The position numbers were made by a program, and so were the translations under genes. This document shows, piece by piece, positions 1-6,366 of a stretch of 36,144 nt of DNA (its first letter is position 1; every line of letters begins with the position of its first letter). Source of the DNA: a virus; IMG/VR virus record IMGVR_UViG_3300036791_000522, positions 1 to 36,144 of that record, one strand, 5' to 3'. The notes under the pieces were generated by a model. The model saw only the letters and a program-made list of their open reading frames with translations. It was not told the origin of the DNA and made no database searches.

Positions 1-557
1 CTCTCCAGCCTCGCGCGCCAGGGAGTCCCCCCCCACCCCGGGCCGGCGGGCGGCGGCCGGTCCAGGCCAGCGGCCTGCCGCGATTTGATCTTGGGCGTGC
101 TCTCGGCTCGGGCAGGCACGGGCACGGGTCGCCCTCGGCCGGCCGCGGCTGGGCTTGGGGTTGTGTTTGGGGTTGTTGGCGCGGTCGCTGGCTGGCTGGC
201 GGCAGCGGCGGCGGTAGCCGGCGGGGTGCCGGGGTGGCGCGCGGCGGCGCGTGCGGCGGTGGCTTGCTGGGCGGTGACGACGGCGTGGCAGTCGGCGCAC
301 GCGGACGCGAGCGCGGCGTCGGTCTCGTCGCCGGGCCGGGTGTGGTGTACCTCGGTGGCGGTGCCGGTGCATGGGTCGAGGCGCAGGCGGCAGCGGTGGC
401 CGTCGCGGTCGAGGACGCGGCGGCGGGTGGCTGCCCATCCTGGCGGCATGGGTCGTCCGTGCGTGCCGTCTGCCCAGCGGTTCGGCGGGTGGACGGGGCA
501 GGGTGCCGCGTGTGGGCAGGCGGGATTCGTGCAGGCTCGGGGCGGCGCGGTGGGCAT
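1..557 (-). CDS. HNH endonuclease, 5' and main part (runs off the left edge)
   Basis: ATG at 557 directly follows the stop of the small gene at 560-655. The protein carries a compact HNH fold: R47-V-L-D-R-D-G-H then C56 and C63, the HH pair at 71-72, and C87-x2-C90-H91 as the second zinc knuckle. This is the usual arrangement in phage HNH nucleases that assist terminase at cos ends. The C-terminal half is Pro/Ala/Thr-rich linker. The frame is open to base 1 and continues at the right end of the window (36093-36144), giving 202 residues in all. In phages of this type the HNH gene usually lies near terminase; here the small terminase is about 2.5 kb further on around the circle. The HNH assignment is firm; a role in packaging is inferred. 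Confidence 0.85.
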   Translation of the reverse strand, partial: MPTAPPRACTNPACPHAAPCPVHPPNRWADGTHGRPMPPGWAATRRRVLDRDGHRCRLRLDPCTGTATEVHHTRPGDETDAALASACADCHAVVTAQQATAARAAARHPGTPPATAAAAASQPATAPTTPNTTPSPAAAGRGRPVPVPARAESTPKIKSRQAAGLDRPPPAGPGWGGTPWRARLE

Positions 558-559
558 GG

Positions 560-655
560 CTAGCTCTTGATGATCTTGCGGATACACCAGACCGCGGCGG
601 ACGCTAGCGCGCTCAGGTAGCCGATCTCGCGGGCGATGGCGGCTAGTGTCTGCAC
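560..655 (-). CDS. 31-residue hydrophobic peptide, unknown
   Basis: GTG start at 655, five bases after the stop of the upstream gene, and TAG at 560-562, two bases before the HNH start, so it fills the gap exactly. The product (MQTLAAIAREIGYLS then ALASAAVWCIRKIIKS) has a short hydrophobic stretch and a basic end, and could be a small membrane or amphipathic peptide. Support is only the fit between neighbours; it could be a leader for HNH translation. Confidence 0.4.
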   Translation of the reverse strand: MQTLAAIAREIGYLSALASAAVWCIRKIIKS

Positions 656-659
656 GGCA

Positions 660-983
660 TCAGCCTAGGCCGAGGAGGTCGGTTGTGCGGGCGGCGGTGA
701 TGAGCGCGCGGACGGCCTCGATGGTTAGCGGGGTGCCGGACCAGATGAGGGCGCGGGTGGCATAGGGCGCGTAGGCGACCGAGCGCGGGCCGGATAGCTC
801 GGGGTGCGCTTCCCAGAACGGTTCGACGGCGGCGAGGTCTGAGTCGGAGTCGGCGAGGGCGTCGAGGATGTCGTCGGCGTGGGCGCCGGTCCAGTGCGGG
901 TTGAGTGCCGTGAACCGGGTCACGATGGCGGCGCGCTGTGCGTCGGTGAGGTTCGTTGCGACGGCGCCGACCGGGCCGGTCAT
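660..983 (-). CDS. Hypothetical protein, 107 aa
   Basis: The ATG at 983 makes an ATGA overlap with the stop of the upstream gene, so it is preferred over the in-frame ATG at 995. The product is acidic and probably all-helical. It has a HADDILDALADSDSD segment and a WEAHPELSGPRS segment in the middle. There are no cysteines, membrane segments or motifs I recognise. It is the last sizeable gene of the leftward early series before HNH. Confidence 0.7.
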   Translation of the reverse strand: MTGPVGAVATNLTDAQRAAIVTRFTALNPHWTGAHADDILDALADSDSDLAAVEPFWEAHPELSGPRSVAYAPYATRALIWSGTPLTIEAVRALITAARTTDLLGLG

Positions 984-1288
984 GGCGCGGCCCACGGCGG
1001 TAGCGGGACGTTCTGGATGGGGCGCGGTTCGGGTTCGGGTTCGGTCATGCCGTCGCGGTCGGTGCCGAACCGGAGGTAGGCGTTAGCCGGCGGCTGTGCT
1101 GGGTCGTAGACCTCGGTGAGCCAGAGCGATCCGGCGGCGGCGGCGGCGTTGGTGACGGCGGCGTGTAGCTCGGCGGCGTTCGCGGCGGCGGCGTCGGCGT
1201 CGGCGTCTACCGAGTTGATCCAGGTCTCTACGGCGAGGGCGCCGTCTACGTAGATGCGGAACCGGAGCCGCGGGTCGGGCACGGTCAT
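980..1288 (-). CDS. Hypothetical protein, 102 aa; paralogue of the gene at 2638-2919
   Basis: Start at 1288 gives an ATGA overlap with the 51-aa gene upstream. An open extension to 1477 is a shadow of that gene. The N-terminus PDPRLRFRIYVDGALAVETW matches, position for position in spacing, the start of the product of 2638-2919 (DDPRLRLRVYVARELRAETW). Both end in a segment of the type R-F-G-T-D. Alternating hydrophobic residues suggest a small beta-sandwich or alpha/beta fold. Function unknown. GTA valine codons before GAC/GAG are frequent. Confidence 0.75.
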   Translation of the reverse strand: MTVPDPRLRFRIYVDGALAVETWINSVDADADAAAANAAELHAAVTNAAAAAGSLWLTEVYDPAQPPANAYLRFGTDRDGMTEPEPEPRPIQNVPLPPWAAP

Positions 1289-1440
1289 GGCTGGTCGCCG
1301 GCGGGGATCAGGTAGACGCCTGGCTGGCCGCGCATCGAGGCGAGTACGAGGTCGGCGAAGCTGAGCCCGGGTACGGGTGTCTGGTCGGGCTGGCCTGGAC
1401 GGCGCTGGTCGCGGTCCGGTGGTTCGGCGCGGGGCGTCAT
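1285..1440 (-). CDS. Small hypothetical protein, 51 aa
   Basis: ATG at 1440; the TGA overlaps the next start as ATGA, as in the rest of the operon. The sequence is a charged, Pro/Gln-rich N-terminal half followed by a conserved-looking block PGLSFADLVLASMRGQPGVY. No family recognised. A noncoding gap of 112 bp lies upstream, so this may be the first gene of a sub-transcript. Confidence 0.6.
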   Translation of the reverse strand: MTPRAEPPDRDQRRPGQPDQTPVPGLSFADLVLASMRGQPGVYLIPAGDQP

Positions 1441-1552
1441 GGCGCCTAGTGTGGCCTGGCGTTGCGGGGGGGCGCAAGGCGCGGCGCGGGCGGGGTTGTC
1501 ACCGGGGAGCGGGACGGTCCCGCTCGCGCCGCGGTCTAGGGCCCGGTCGCGG
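1441..1552. promoter_or_regulatory. Noncoding gap with a perfect 17-bp palindrome
   Basis: One of the few real gaps in the leftward early block. It holds AGCGGGAC-G-GTCCCGCT at 1508-1524, with 8-bp arms and a single central base, a shape more like a protein-binding site than a hairpin with a workable loop. No clear -10/-35 is visible. Operator, RNA processing site or weak terminator are all possible. Confidence 0.35.
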
Positions 1553-1669
1553 TTATCGGCCGGGTGTGCAGTAGGGGCAGCCGAGGTCGGCGAACTCGTC
1601 GTGCCCGTGGGTGATGTGGGCGAGCCGCCAGCGGGCGCGGAGCCACCATCGGGCTAGGTCTCGTCTCAT
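1553..1669 (-). CDS. Small zinc-knuckle-like protein, 38 aa
   Basis: The ATG at 1669 overlaps the upstream stop (ATGA). The product is strongly basic and Trp/Arg-rich at its N-terminus (RRDLARWWLRARWRL) with C-P-Y-C near the C-terminus and two His residues (ITHGHDEF) before it, so one metal site is possible. The composition suggests nucleic-acid binding, but this is inference. Confidence 0.6.
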   Translation of the reverse strand: MRRDLARWWLRARWRLAHITHGHDEFADLGCPYCTPGR

Positions 1670-2241
1670 GGTGCCGGGTCTCCTCCTCGTAGGTGGTCGA
1701 TAGCGTCGGCGATCACGGCGCGGTAGACCGCGCGGTGGCCGCGCCACGCCTCGGAGTGGCGCCAGGTCTGGTCGGTGACGCCGGGGTCGTAGAGGACGCG
1801 CAGGCCGGTGTCGGGCGCGGTCCATCCGGCGGCCCGGCCGTTGGCGGGCCAGCCGGGCGGCCGGTAGAGGACGAGCGGCGAGTTCATGTCGATGCCCTGG
1901 CGGGGGCGGTCGAACTGGTCGGCCGAGGCGTCGATGACGTCGCCGGGCCCGACCGCGACAAGGTGCCCGTTCCACTTGGCGCGGCGGGAGGTCGTGCCGT
2001 CGATGCCGAGCGAGTAGGCGCCTTCGGGCCAGCGGGATAGGGGGAGCCGGTCCTCTACGGCGGCCCAGGCGGCGGCGTTGAACACCTGGACTTTGACGGG
2101 CACGGGTTTGAGCCGGATGGCCCAGTAGGCGGCGACGGCGATGAGGACGCGGGTGGTTTCGATGCAGGAGTCGGGGGCGCATTCGTTCCGGACGGCGGCG
2201 CGGGCGGCGGCGGCGATCTGGCCGAGGCTGGGCGTCGTCAT
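1666..2241 (-). CDS. Putative transglutaminase/papain-like protein, 191 aa
   Basis: Start at 2241 (ATGA overlap); the longer open frame to 2355 is not needed. The N-terminus contains SLGQIA, shared with the gene at 7244-7453. A Cys in a helix start (C26-IETTRVLIAV), a His in a strand (NGH93-LVAV) and an Asp in a following strand (VID104-ASADQFDRP) are in the order and spacing of a transglutaminase-like Cys-His-Asp triad. If real, it would act as a protease, amidase or protein cross-linker; the substrate is unknown. The triad is visible; the enzyme call is inference. Confidence 0.5.
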   Translation of the reverse strand: MTTPSLGQIAAAARAAVRNECAPDSCIETTRVLIAVAAYWAIRLKPVPVKVQVFNAAAWAAVEDRLPLSRWPEGAYSLGIDGTTSRRAKWNGHLVAVGPGDVIDASADQFDRPRQGIDMNSPLVLYRPPGWPANGRAAGWTAPDTGLRVLYDPGVTDQTWRHSEAWRGHRAVYRAVIADAIDHLRGGDPAP

Positions 2242-2447
2242 ACGTACCGCCGCCGTAGGTGCTCGGCGTGCTGTTCGCAGACGGCTACCCGGACCGCGCC
2301 GCCCTCGACCGGGACGAAAAACCAGAGCGGCCCGTCGCCTTGCGGGTTGTCGCATCCGAGGACTACGGCGGGGTCGGTGATCCCTAGTTGCTGCCGCTCG
2401 GCCTCGGTCGGCGTCGTGTAGAACGAGCAGGGCCGGCCGGGGGTCAC
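2238..2447 (-). CDS. Small Cys/His protein, 69 aa
   Basis: GTG at 2447 forms a GTGA overlap with the preceding stop; the longer frame to 2573 overlaps the upstream gene. Cysteines occur in CSFYTTPTEAE, VLGCDNPQG and VCEQHAEHL, a C...C...C-x2-H pattern that could hold one zinc. Part of the run of small zinc-binding candidates in this block. No known family. Confidence 0.65.
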   Translation of the reverse strand: MTPGRPCSFYTTPTEAERQQLGITDPAVVLGCDNPQGDGPLWFFVPVEGGAVRVAVCEQHAEHLRRRYV

Positions 2448-2641
2448 GGCGGGTCGTCCTCGTCTTGCCAGCGGCCGGTGCCGTGGCAGAGCGGGCAGGG
2501 CTGGCCGGGGGCGTGGCGGGGGTCGTCGTGGAGGCAGACGGTTCCCTCGGGCATGATCTTGGTCCCTTGGCACATCGGGCAGCGGCCCTCGGCGATGGCG
2601 CGGGTGTACGGGTTCGGCGGGCTGCCGCCGTTGCCGCTCAC
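2444..2641 (-). CDS. DnaJ-type zinc-ribbon protein, 65 aa
   Basis: GTG at 2641 in a GTGA overlap. It contains two knuckles of the DnaJ central-domain type, CPMCQGTK and CPLCHGTGRW, separated by about 23 residues with an extra Cys-Leu-His-Asp between them. A J-domain is absent. Such stand-alone CxxCxGxG ribbons in phages may bind nucleic acid or a partner protein. The motif is clear; the role is not. Confidence 0.7.
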   Translation of the reverse strand: MSGNGGSPPNPYTRAIAEGRCPMCQGTKIMPEGTVCLHDDPRHAPGQPCPLCHGTGRWQDEDDPP

Positions 2642-2919
2642 GGCGCGTCCTCGCCGGCGGCGGTCTCGGCGAGTTCGAGCAGTAACGGCAGGTCGGTGCC
2701 GAACCTGCGGCAGAGCGGGCCGTCCGGCCATCCGGGGTCGTGAATTTCGACGGCCCAGAGGTCGCCGCGCGCCTCGGCGTCGCGGCTCATCGCGGAGTGC
2801 TCGGCGGCGAACCGTTCGGCGTGGGTGGCGCAGTCGGGGTTGGATACGTCGATCCAGGTTTCGGCTCGTAGCTCGCGGGCGACGTAGACGCGCAGGCGTA
2901 GCCGGGGGTCGTCGGTCAT
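2638..2919 (-). CDS. Hypothetical protein, 93 aa; paralogue of the gene at 980-1288
   Basis: Start at 2919 by ATGA overlap. The N-terminal 20 residues and the RFGTD block near the C-terminus match the product of 980-1288, and between them both have a Leu-Trp followed by E-V/I-x-D-P. This points to a duplication within the operon. Function unknown. Confidence 0.75.
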   Translation of the reverse strand: MTDDPRLRLRVYVARELRAETWIDVSNPDCATHAERFAAEHSAMSRDAEARGDLWAVEIHDPGWPDGPLCRRFGTDLPLLLELAETAAGEDAP

Positions 2920-3251
2920 GGGAGGTACTCGCCGGGGTCGGGCTCGTTGGCGGCGTGCCACTGCGGGCCGAGGGTCGCGCCCGGCGTCGTCTCGCCGAAC
3001 GCGCCGAGGTGCTCGTCGCCCTCGCCGACCGTCCCGGCGAGCAGGGCGTCGATAGCGGCGGCCTCCCATGATCCGGGGCGGTTGGCGAGGACGGCGGCCG
3101 AGGAGCCGAGGCGCGCGGCGAGGCGGGCGAGGGCTCGGGCGACGAACGCGCCGACGTCCTGCCGGTCGGCGACGACGGCGGCGAGGATGGTCAGGGCGGC
3201 GTCGTCTAGGGCGGTCGAGAGCGCGCCGGCGGGCCCGGGGTCGTAGCTCAC
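2916..3251 (-). CDS. Hypothetical helical protein, 111 aa
   Basis: GTG start at 3251, four bases after the upstream stop. The first 60 residues form a predicted helical pair rich in Ala/Leu (TALDDAALTILAAVVADRQD then AFVARALARLAARLG); the C-terminal part is Gly/Pro-rich. No family recognised. Confidence 0.7.
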   Translation of the reverse strand: MSYDPGPAGALSTALDDAALTILAAVVADRQDVGAFVARALARLAARLGSSAAVLANRPGSWEAAAIDALLAGTVGEGDEHLGAFGETTPGATLGPQWHAANEPDPGEYLP

Positions 3252-3255
3252 GGCC

Positions 3256-3648
3256 CTACCTCAGATCGGATTCGTCGTGGAACCTGTCGGCGAGGCGTTC
3301 GAGCCGCTCGTAGCGGAGGATGGCCCGCTGCTCGCGGGTGTACCCGCCGCCGCTGCGCGCCTCGGTCGGCATCAGGTAGGCCGAGTCGTAATCGACGTGG
3401 CGGCGGGCCGAGCGGGCGAGGTAGCCCTCGTCGTCTACGAACTCGGTTAGGTGGGCGCCGCATTTGCGTTCGCAATCGACTTGGATCACGCGGATTCCGC
3501 GCGGGGTCCGGGTTAGGCGGGCGCTGTCGGTCTCCTCCCAGTCGGTCCACTTGTGGCCTTTGGTGCGGCAGGCGAGGACGTGAGCGGGCATGTTCTGGGC
3601 CCACTGGTCGAATGGGACGCGCCAGGAGGGGCGGTTTTGCCGGGTCAT
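3256..3648 (-). CDS. Putative zinc-binding phage protein, 130 aa
   Basis: ATG at 3648 with GAAGGGAACCACC upstream, one of the recurrent leaders of this genome. The product has an LACRTKGHKWTDWEE block and a second block CERKCGAHLTEF, together a likely Cys/His metal site, followed by a charged helical C-terminus with a TREQRAILRYERLERLADRF helix. Similar CRxxGHxW proteins are common in actinophages with no known role. A 77-bp gap upstream suggests a separate promoter or RNA end. Confidence 0.75.
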   Translation of the reverse strand: MTRQNRPSWRVPFDQWAQNMPAHVLACRTKGHKWTDWEETDSARLTRTPRGIRVIQVDCERKCGAHLTEFVDDEGYLARSARRHVDYDSAYLMPTEARSGGGYTREQRAILRYERLERLADRFHDESDLR

Positions 3649-3725
3649 GTCGGGTGGTTCCCTTCTCGGTCGGGTCGGGCGGTTCGGAGCCGAATCTATC
3701 CGACTACGCCCGGTAGCGGCGGGAT
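3649..3725. promoter_or_regulatory. Short intergenic region with an operator half-site
   Basis: Lies between the replication initiator (upstream in transcription) and the zinc protein. It includes the leader of the gene at 3648 and CTATCCGAC at 3696-3704. That 9-mer is identical to one arm of the palindromic site at 11363-11382. Only one arm is present, so binding here is speculative. Confidence 0.25.
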
Positions 3726-4490
3726 TCAGAACGGTATGTCGTCGTCGGGGTCGGGGGTCGTAGTGGCGGCTTGGCGGACCTGGCGGATCACCTCGTCTCG
3801 GGTCGGGAGCGGGACGTAGGGGCGGGGTAGCTCGCGGGGTGGTTCGTGGCCGGCCTGGACGGGGCAGTCGGCGAGGGTGTGGGGCTTAGCGCAGACGGGG
3901 CAGCTTGGCGCCGCCCTCGGGGGAGCGGGCCGCCCGGCCGCGGAGCGGTAGGGCCGGGCGTCCCGCGCCGGGCTCGGTTCCGCGGGAGCCGCTGAGGGGG
4001 TAGGGGGAGCAGTCTTGCCCGTAGGGCAAGATGCTCTGCTCTGCTCTGCTACAGATTTGCTAGACAGGTTGCTAGTAGCCGCTGCTTGAGCAGGTGCCGT
4101 AGCAGGTGCCGTAGCGTTTGCTGTAGCACTTGCCATAGCGTTTGCTCTAGCAAAACCGCCCTTAGACCCGGCCTTACGGCGGACCTCGGAGAGCGCGGCG
4201 ATCTCGGCCCGGGACCGTTGTCTGTCCAGGTAGTCGTGTACTTGGTAAGAGTCGCCGACCTCCTCCACGAACCCGAGATCGAGGGCGAGCCGGCGGCCGG
4301 TCGCGCTCGCCAGTTCCCGCCACTTTCTCGCGCTGATCCACCCATCGGTTCTGAGCCGGTCGCAGTAACACCAAATCTCGATAAGCGTGCCCATGAGCGT
4401 TACGCGAGTGCTCGGCCCAAGTCCATCGAGTTTCGGATGGTCGGGCAGTTTGTTGTCTACTTTCACGTACTCGAACGGCTCCCGTGGCAT
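3726..4490 (-). CDS. Phage replication initiator (replisome-organizer type) with SSB-like C-terminal tip
   Basis: Start chosen at 4490 (MPREPFEYVKVDNKLPDHPK); the open extension to 4610 is a shadow of the next gene. Residues 1-100 resemble the N-terminal winged-helix/DnaD-like region of phage replication initiators, with a KLPDHPK opening, a WISARKWRELASATG helix and an EVGDSYQVHDYLDRQRS block. A low-complexity Ala/Thr linker (about 113-150) is encoded by 12-bp iterons. A CPVCAKPHTLADC zinc knuckle follows near residue 205. The last six residues are DDDIPF, identical to the conserved tip of bacterial SSB that binds replication and repair partners. The DNA coding for the linker is less GC-rich than the rest, which fits an origin inside the gene as in lambda O. 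Family call good; recruitment role inferred. Confidence 0.75.
   Translation of the reverse strand: MPREPFEYVKVDNKLPDHPKLDGLGPSTRVTLMGTLIEIWCYCDRLRTDGWISARKWRELASATGRRLALDLGFVEEVGDSYQVHDYLDRQRSRAEIAALSEVRRKAGSKGGFARANAMASATANATAPATAPAQAAATSNLSSKSVAEQSRASCPTGKTAPPTPSAAPAEPSPARDARPYRSAAGRPAPPRAAPSCPVCAKPHTLADCPVQAGHEPPRELPRPYVPLPTRDEVIRQVRQAATTTPDPDDDIPF
4013..4150. repeat. Iteron array and hairpin inside the initiator gene, candidate replication origin
   Basis: A perfect stem (TCTTGCCC-GTA-GGGCAAGA, 4013-4031) is followed by four 5-bp repeats of TGCTC/TGCTA (4032-4051). Then comes a run of 12-bp units around TGC at 4058, 4070, 4083, 4095, 4107, 4119, 4131 and 4143. Two units (4090-4101, 4102-4113) are identical, GCAGGTGCCGTA. 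The tract is visibly poorer in GC than its surroundings. Direct iterons in the middle of an initiator gene are the lambda-type origin layout. Confidence 0.55.
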
Positions 4491-4510
4491 TATCCCCAGC
4501 CTTATCCACA
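4490..4510. promoter_or_regulatory. DnaA box pair at the initiator start
   Basis: TTATCCACA at 4502-4510 is a perfect DnaA box, and TTATCCCCA at 4490-4498, exactly 12 bp away, differs at one base. They cover the stop of the upstream gene and the initiator start codon. They may serve origin function, autoregulation, or both. Confidence 0.5.
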
Positions 4511-4867
4511 GCCCCAGAGGGCAAGCTGACCGGCGGCGGGTGGTTCCTTCCGGGCGAGTTCGAGGCAGGCGACGTGTGCGGGAGCGGCCCCGGCGGGCGC
4601 GGGCTGCCATAGCTCCTCGGCGTGCATCGGGAGCCCGCAGAGCGTCCGCGGCTCTACGGCCGGCGGGGCGTCGCCGCTGCCCTGGCAGGCGCCGCAGGCG
4701 CGGAACGACCAGCCCTCGGGGAACACCGCGGCGCCGTGGCAGGCGGGGCAGACGGCGGCGACCCGGCCGTCCGGGTAGAACCGGGTGCCGGGCTCGGCGA
4801 CGTGGAGCCAGGTGAGCAGCCGCGCGGCGGGCGCGGTCCAGGCCGGGCCCTGCGGGCTGTTCGTCAT
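4502..4867 (-). CDS. Double zinc-ribbon protein, 121 aa
   Basis: ATG at 4867 preceded by a strong GGGGAGGT Shine-Dalgarno. The product has CPACHGAAVF and CGACQGSGD knuckles 18 residues apart (DnaJ-type CxxCxG), then further Cys in TLCGLPMH and HVACLELA. The N-terminal 40 residues contain LLTWLHVAEPG. It sits immediately upstream of the replication initiator, so a role near replication is possible. The stop codon lies within the DnaA box. Confidence 0.7.
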   Translation of the reverse strand: MTNSPQGPAWTAPAARLLTWLHVAEPGTRFYPDGRVAAVCPACHGAAVFPEGWSFRACGACQGSGDAPPAVEPRTLCGLPMHAEELWQPAPAGAAPAHVACLELARKEPPAAGQLALWGCG

Positions 4868-4875
4868 AGCTGTAA

Positions 4876-5229
4876 TTACCTCCCCGTGATTCGGTCGCCG
4901 GGCTCGGGGGCGTGTCCCGAGGCGACGAGGAGCGGCATCAGGCAGCGGACGGGGAGCACGGCGAGGGCGTCGGCTACGGACCGTTCGCCGCAGCCGGGCG
5001 GGAGGTAGACGACGACGTAGACCTCGCTCGCCTCGGCGTACCCGGCTGCCTGGGCGATCCACTTGTGGGACCAGCGGGCGCCGGTCTTGACCTCGACCGC
5101 GAGCCCCGGCGTGCCGAGGACGTCGCGGCCGGACGACGACGAGGAGGGCGGGGTCTCGGCGGACGGGTACCAGCGGCGCAGGTAGGCGGCGACCCACGCG
5201 GCGGCGCGCTTGCCCTTGGCTTGGCTCAT
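4876..5229 (-). CDS. PD-(D/E)XK nuclease, Holliday-junction-resolvase-like, 117 aa
   Basis: Start at 5229 (ATGA overlap). The protein begins with KGKRAAAWVAAYLRRWYP, a helix typical of phage/archaeal Holliday-junction resolvases. It then has D36 in GRDV-L-G and E46-V-K48 (LAVEVKTG), the core of the PD-(D/E)XK active site, followed by a helix AQAAGYAEASE and a VYVVVYLPP strand. Length and motif order fit the small resolvases that debranch phage DNA before packaging. Together with RecT, the exonuclease and the HNH protein it forms the DNA-processing set. Family good, exact activity inferred. Confidence 0.75.
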   Translation of the reverse strand: MSQAKGKRAAAWVAAYLRRWYPSAETPPSSSSSGRDVLGTPGLAVEVKTGARWSHKWIAQAAGYAEASEVYVVVYLPPGCGERSVADALAVLPVRCLMPLLVASGHAPEPGDRITGR

Positions 5230-5546
5230 GGCGCCCGCCGGGGTAGCCGCCAGGTCGGGCGCAGGCCGGCGGCGGCGAACGCGGCGCGAGCTTCGCCGAT
5301 CTTGCGGCGGGCGTAGTCGTAGGTGACGCGGGTCCGGTCGGATCGCGCCTCGGCGGCGAGCCGGCGCCAGAGGGTCCGGAGGTAGCGGTTGGCCCATTCC
5401 TGGTCGGCGCGGTAGAGCCCGCCGCACCAGCCGCACCAGACCGCTACGGCGCCGCGGCGGACTTGGTAGCCCTTAGACACGGGGAGGTCGTGACCGTGCG
5501 CGAGGTGCGGCCTGAGAGCCGTGGCGGGGGCGTGTGGCGCGGTCAT
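5226..5546 (-). CDS. Hypothetical CxxC protein, 106 aa
   Basis: Start at 5546 by ATGA overlap. It contains VWCGWCGGLYRAD (C-x2-C) after a His-rich N-terminus (HLAHGHD), then a basic helical C-terminal half with RYLRTLWRRLAAEAR and YDYARRKIGEARAAF. This looks like a small nucleic-acid-binding protein with one metal site. No known family. Confidence 0.65.
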   Translation of the reverse strand: MTAPHAPATALRPHLAHGHDLPVSKGYQVRRGAVAVWCGWCGGLYRADQEWANRYLRTLWRRLAAEARSDRTRVTYDYARRKIGEARAAFAAAGLRPTWRLPRRAP

Positions 5547-5791
5547 GTCCGGGCTCGCCTCCGGGCCAGCATCCCGGCCGCGCGCTGCCGGGCTATAAGA
5601 CCCCGGGGTGTCTGCCAGGTACCGCGACCATCGGGGACTAGCCCTAGGGCCTGTGGCGTAGCGCAGGAGACCGGCTGGGGGCTGCTGTAGTCCGCCGTCT
5701 GATGGGCGTCGAACAGGGTGAGGCTGCCGAACGTCTCGCCGCAGCGGGCGCACTGGTGCTCGCTCGGCTTGAGGTCTAGGCGGGGGGTCAT
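5543..5791 (-). CDS. FDxH-type zinc-finger protein, 82 aa
   Basis: Start at 5791 by ATGA overlap. CARCGETFGSLTLFDAHQ (C14, C17, H30) followed by C43 in PVSCATP is the pattern of a family of small phage/actinobacterial putative zinc-binding proteins with an FDxHR signature. The C-terminus is basic (GLIARQRAAGMLARRRA). Probably DNA-binding. Confidence 0.7.
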   Translation of the reverse strand: MTPRLDLKPSEHQCARCGETFGSLTLFDAHQTADYSSPQPVSCATPQALGLVPDGRGTWQTPRGLIARQRAAGMLARRRART

Positions 5792-6366
5792 GCCGGCACC
5801 AGGGCGAGGGCGTCGGCGAGGGCGTGCTGGAGCTTGTCTAGCCCGGCGTCGCCCTGGCGTTCGGCGATCTCGCGGAGGGCGGGGAGCCCGGTGTCGATGG
5901 ACTCGATGACCTCGGCGCGGGTCGCGGGCCGGCCCTCGGCGAACCACTCGGGCGGGATCATGGGCGGGCCGACGTCGAACAGGAGCCCGCCGGACGTCTG
6001 GACGCGGCCCCAGCCGTTATAGCGCGACGTCCACAGGAGCGTGACGCCGGGGTTGCGGGTGGTCGTCAGGAACGGGCAGGCGCGGGCCGAGTATTCGGCG
6101 CAGTCGTAGTGGCTCGGCGGTTCGCTGCTGATCCGGTTGACCGCGCACATCGGGCCGATCACCCAGACCCGCGGTTCCTGCCGGGCGAACGGGATGCCGC
6201 AGACCCAGCAGAGCCGCGCGTTGATCGCCTCGGCGATGGCGTGCGGCCGGTAGAGCCGGTAATCGGGGGCGCCGTCTACCCAGGCGACGAACCACGGGAC
6301 GGGGTGGCCGTGCTTGTCGTGCGGGCGGCGGGCGATCCGGCCGGGCTCGGGCGGCGGCGTCCTCAC
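5788..6366 (-). CDS. Putative zinc-binding phage protein, 192 aa
   Basis: GTG at 6366 in a GTGA overlap; the frame open to 6525 is a shadow. The central part has LCWVCGIPF (C-x2-C), a GPMCAVNRISSEPPSH block and YDCAEYSARACPFL, giving at least five Cys and a His in a conserved spacing. I have seen this pattern in uncharacterised proteins of actinobacterial phages and integrative elements. The N-terminal HPVPWFVAWVDG and C-terminal GLPALREIAERQGD helix flank it. Function unknown. Confidence 0.7.
   Translation of the reverse strand: MRTPPPEPGRIARRPHDKHGHPVPWFVAWVDGAPDYRLYRPHAIAEAINARLCWVCGIPFARQEPRVWVIGPMCAVNRISSEPPSHYDCAEYSARACPFLTTTRNPGVTLLWTSRYNGWGRVQTSGGLLFDVGPPMIPPEWFAEGRPATRAEVIESIDTGLPALREIAERQGDAGLDKLQHALADALALVPA

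Noticed and set aside
74-84. 11-bp match CCTGCCGCGAT at 74-84 and 36124-36134 as a terminal repeat or cos element
   Set aside because: Too short and not at the extreme ends; expected by chance in GC-rich DNA.
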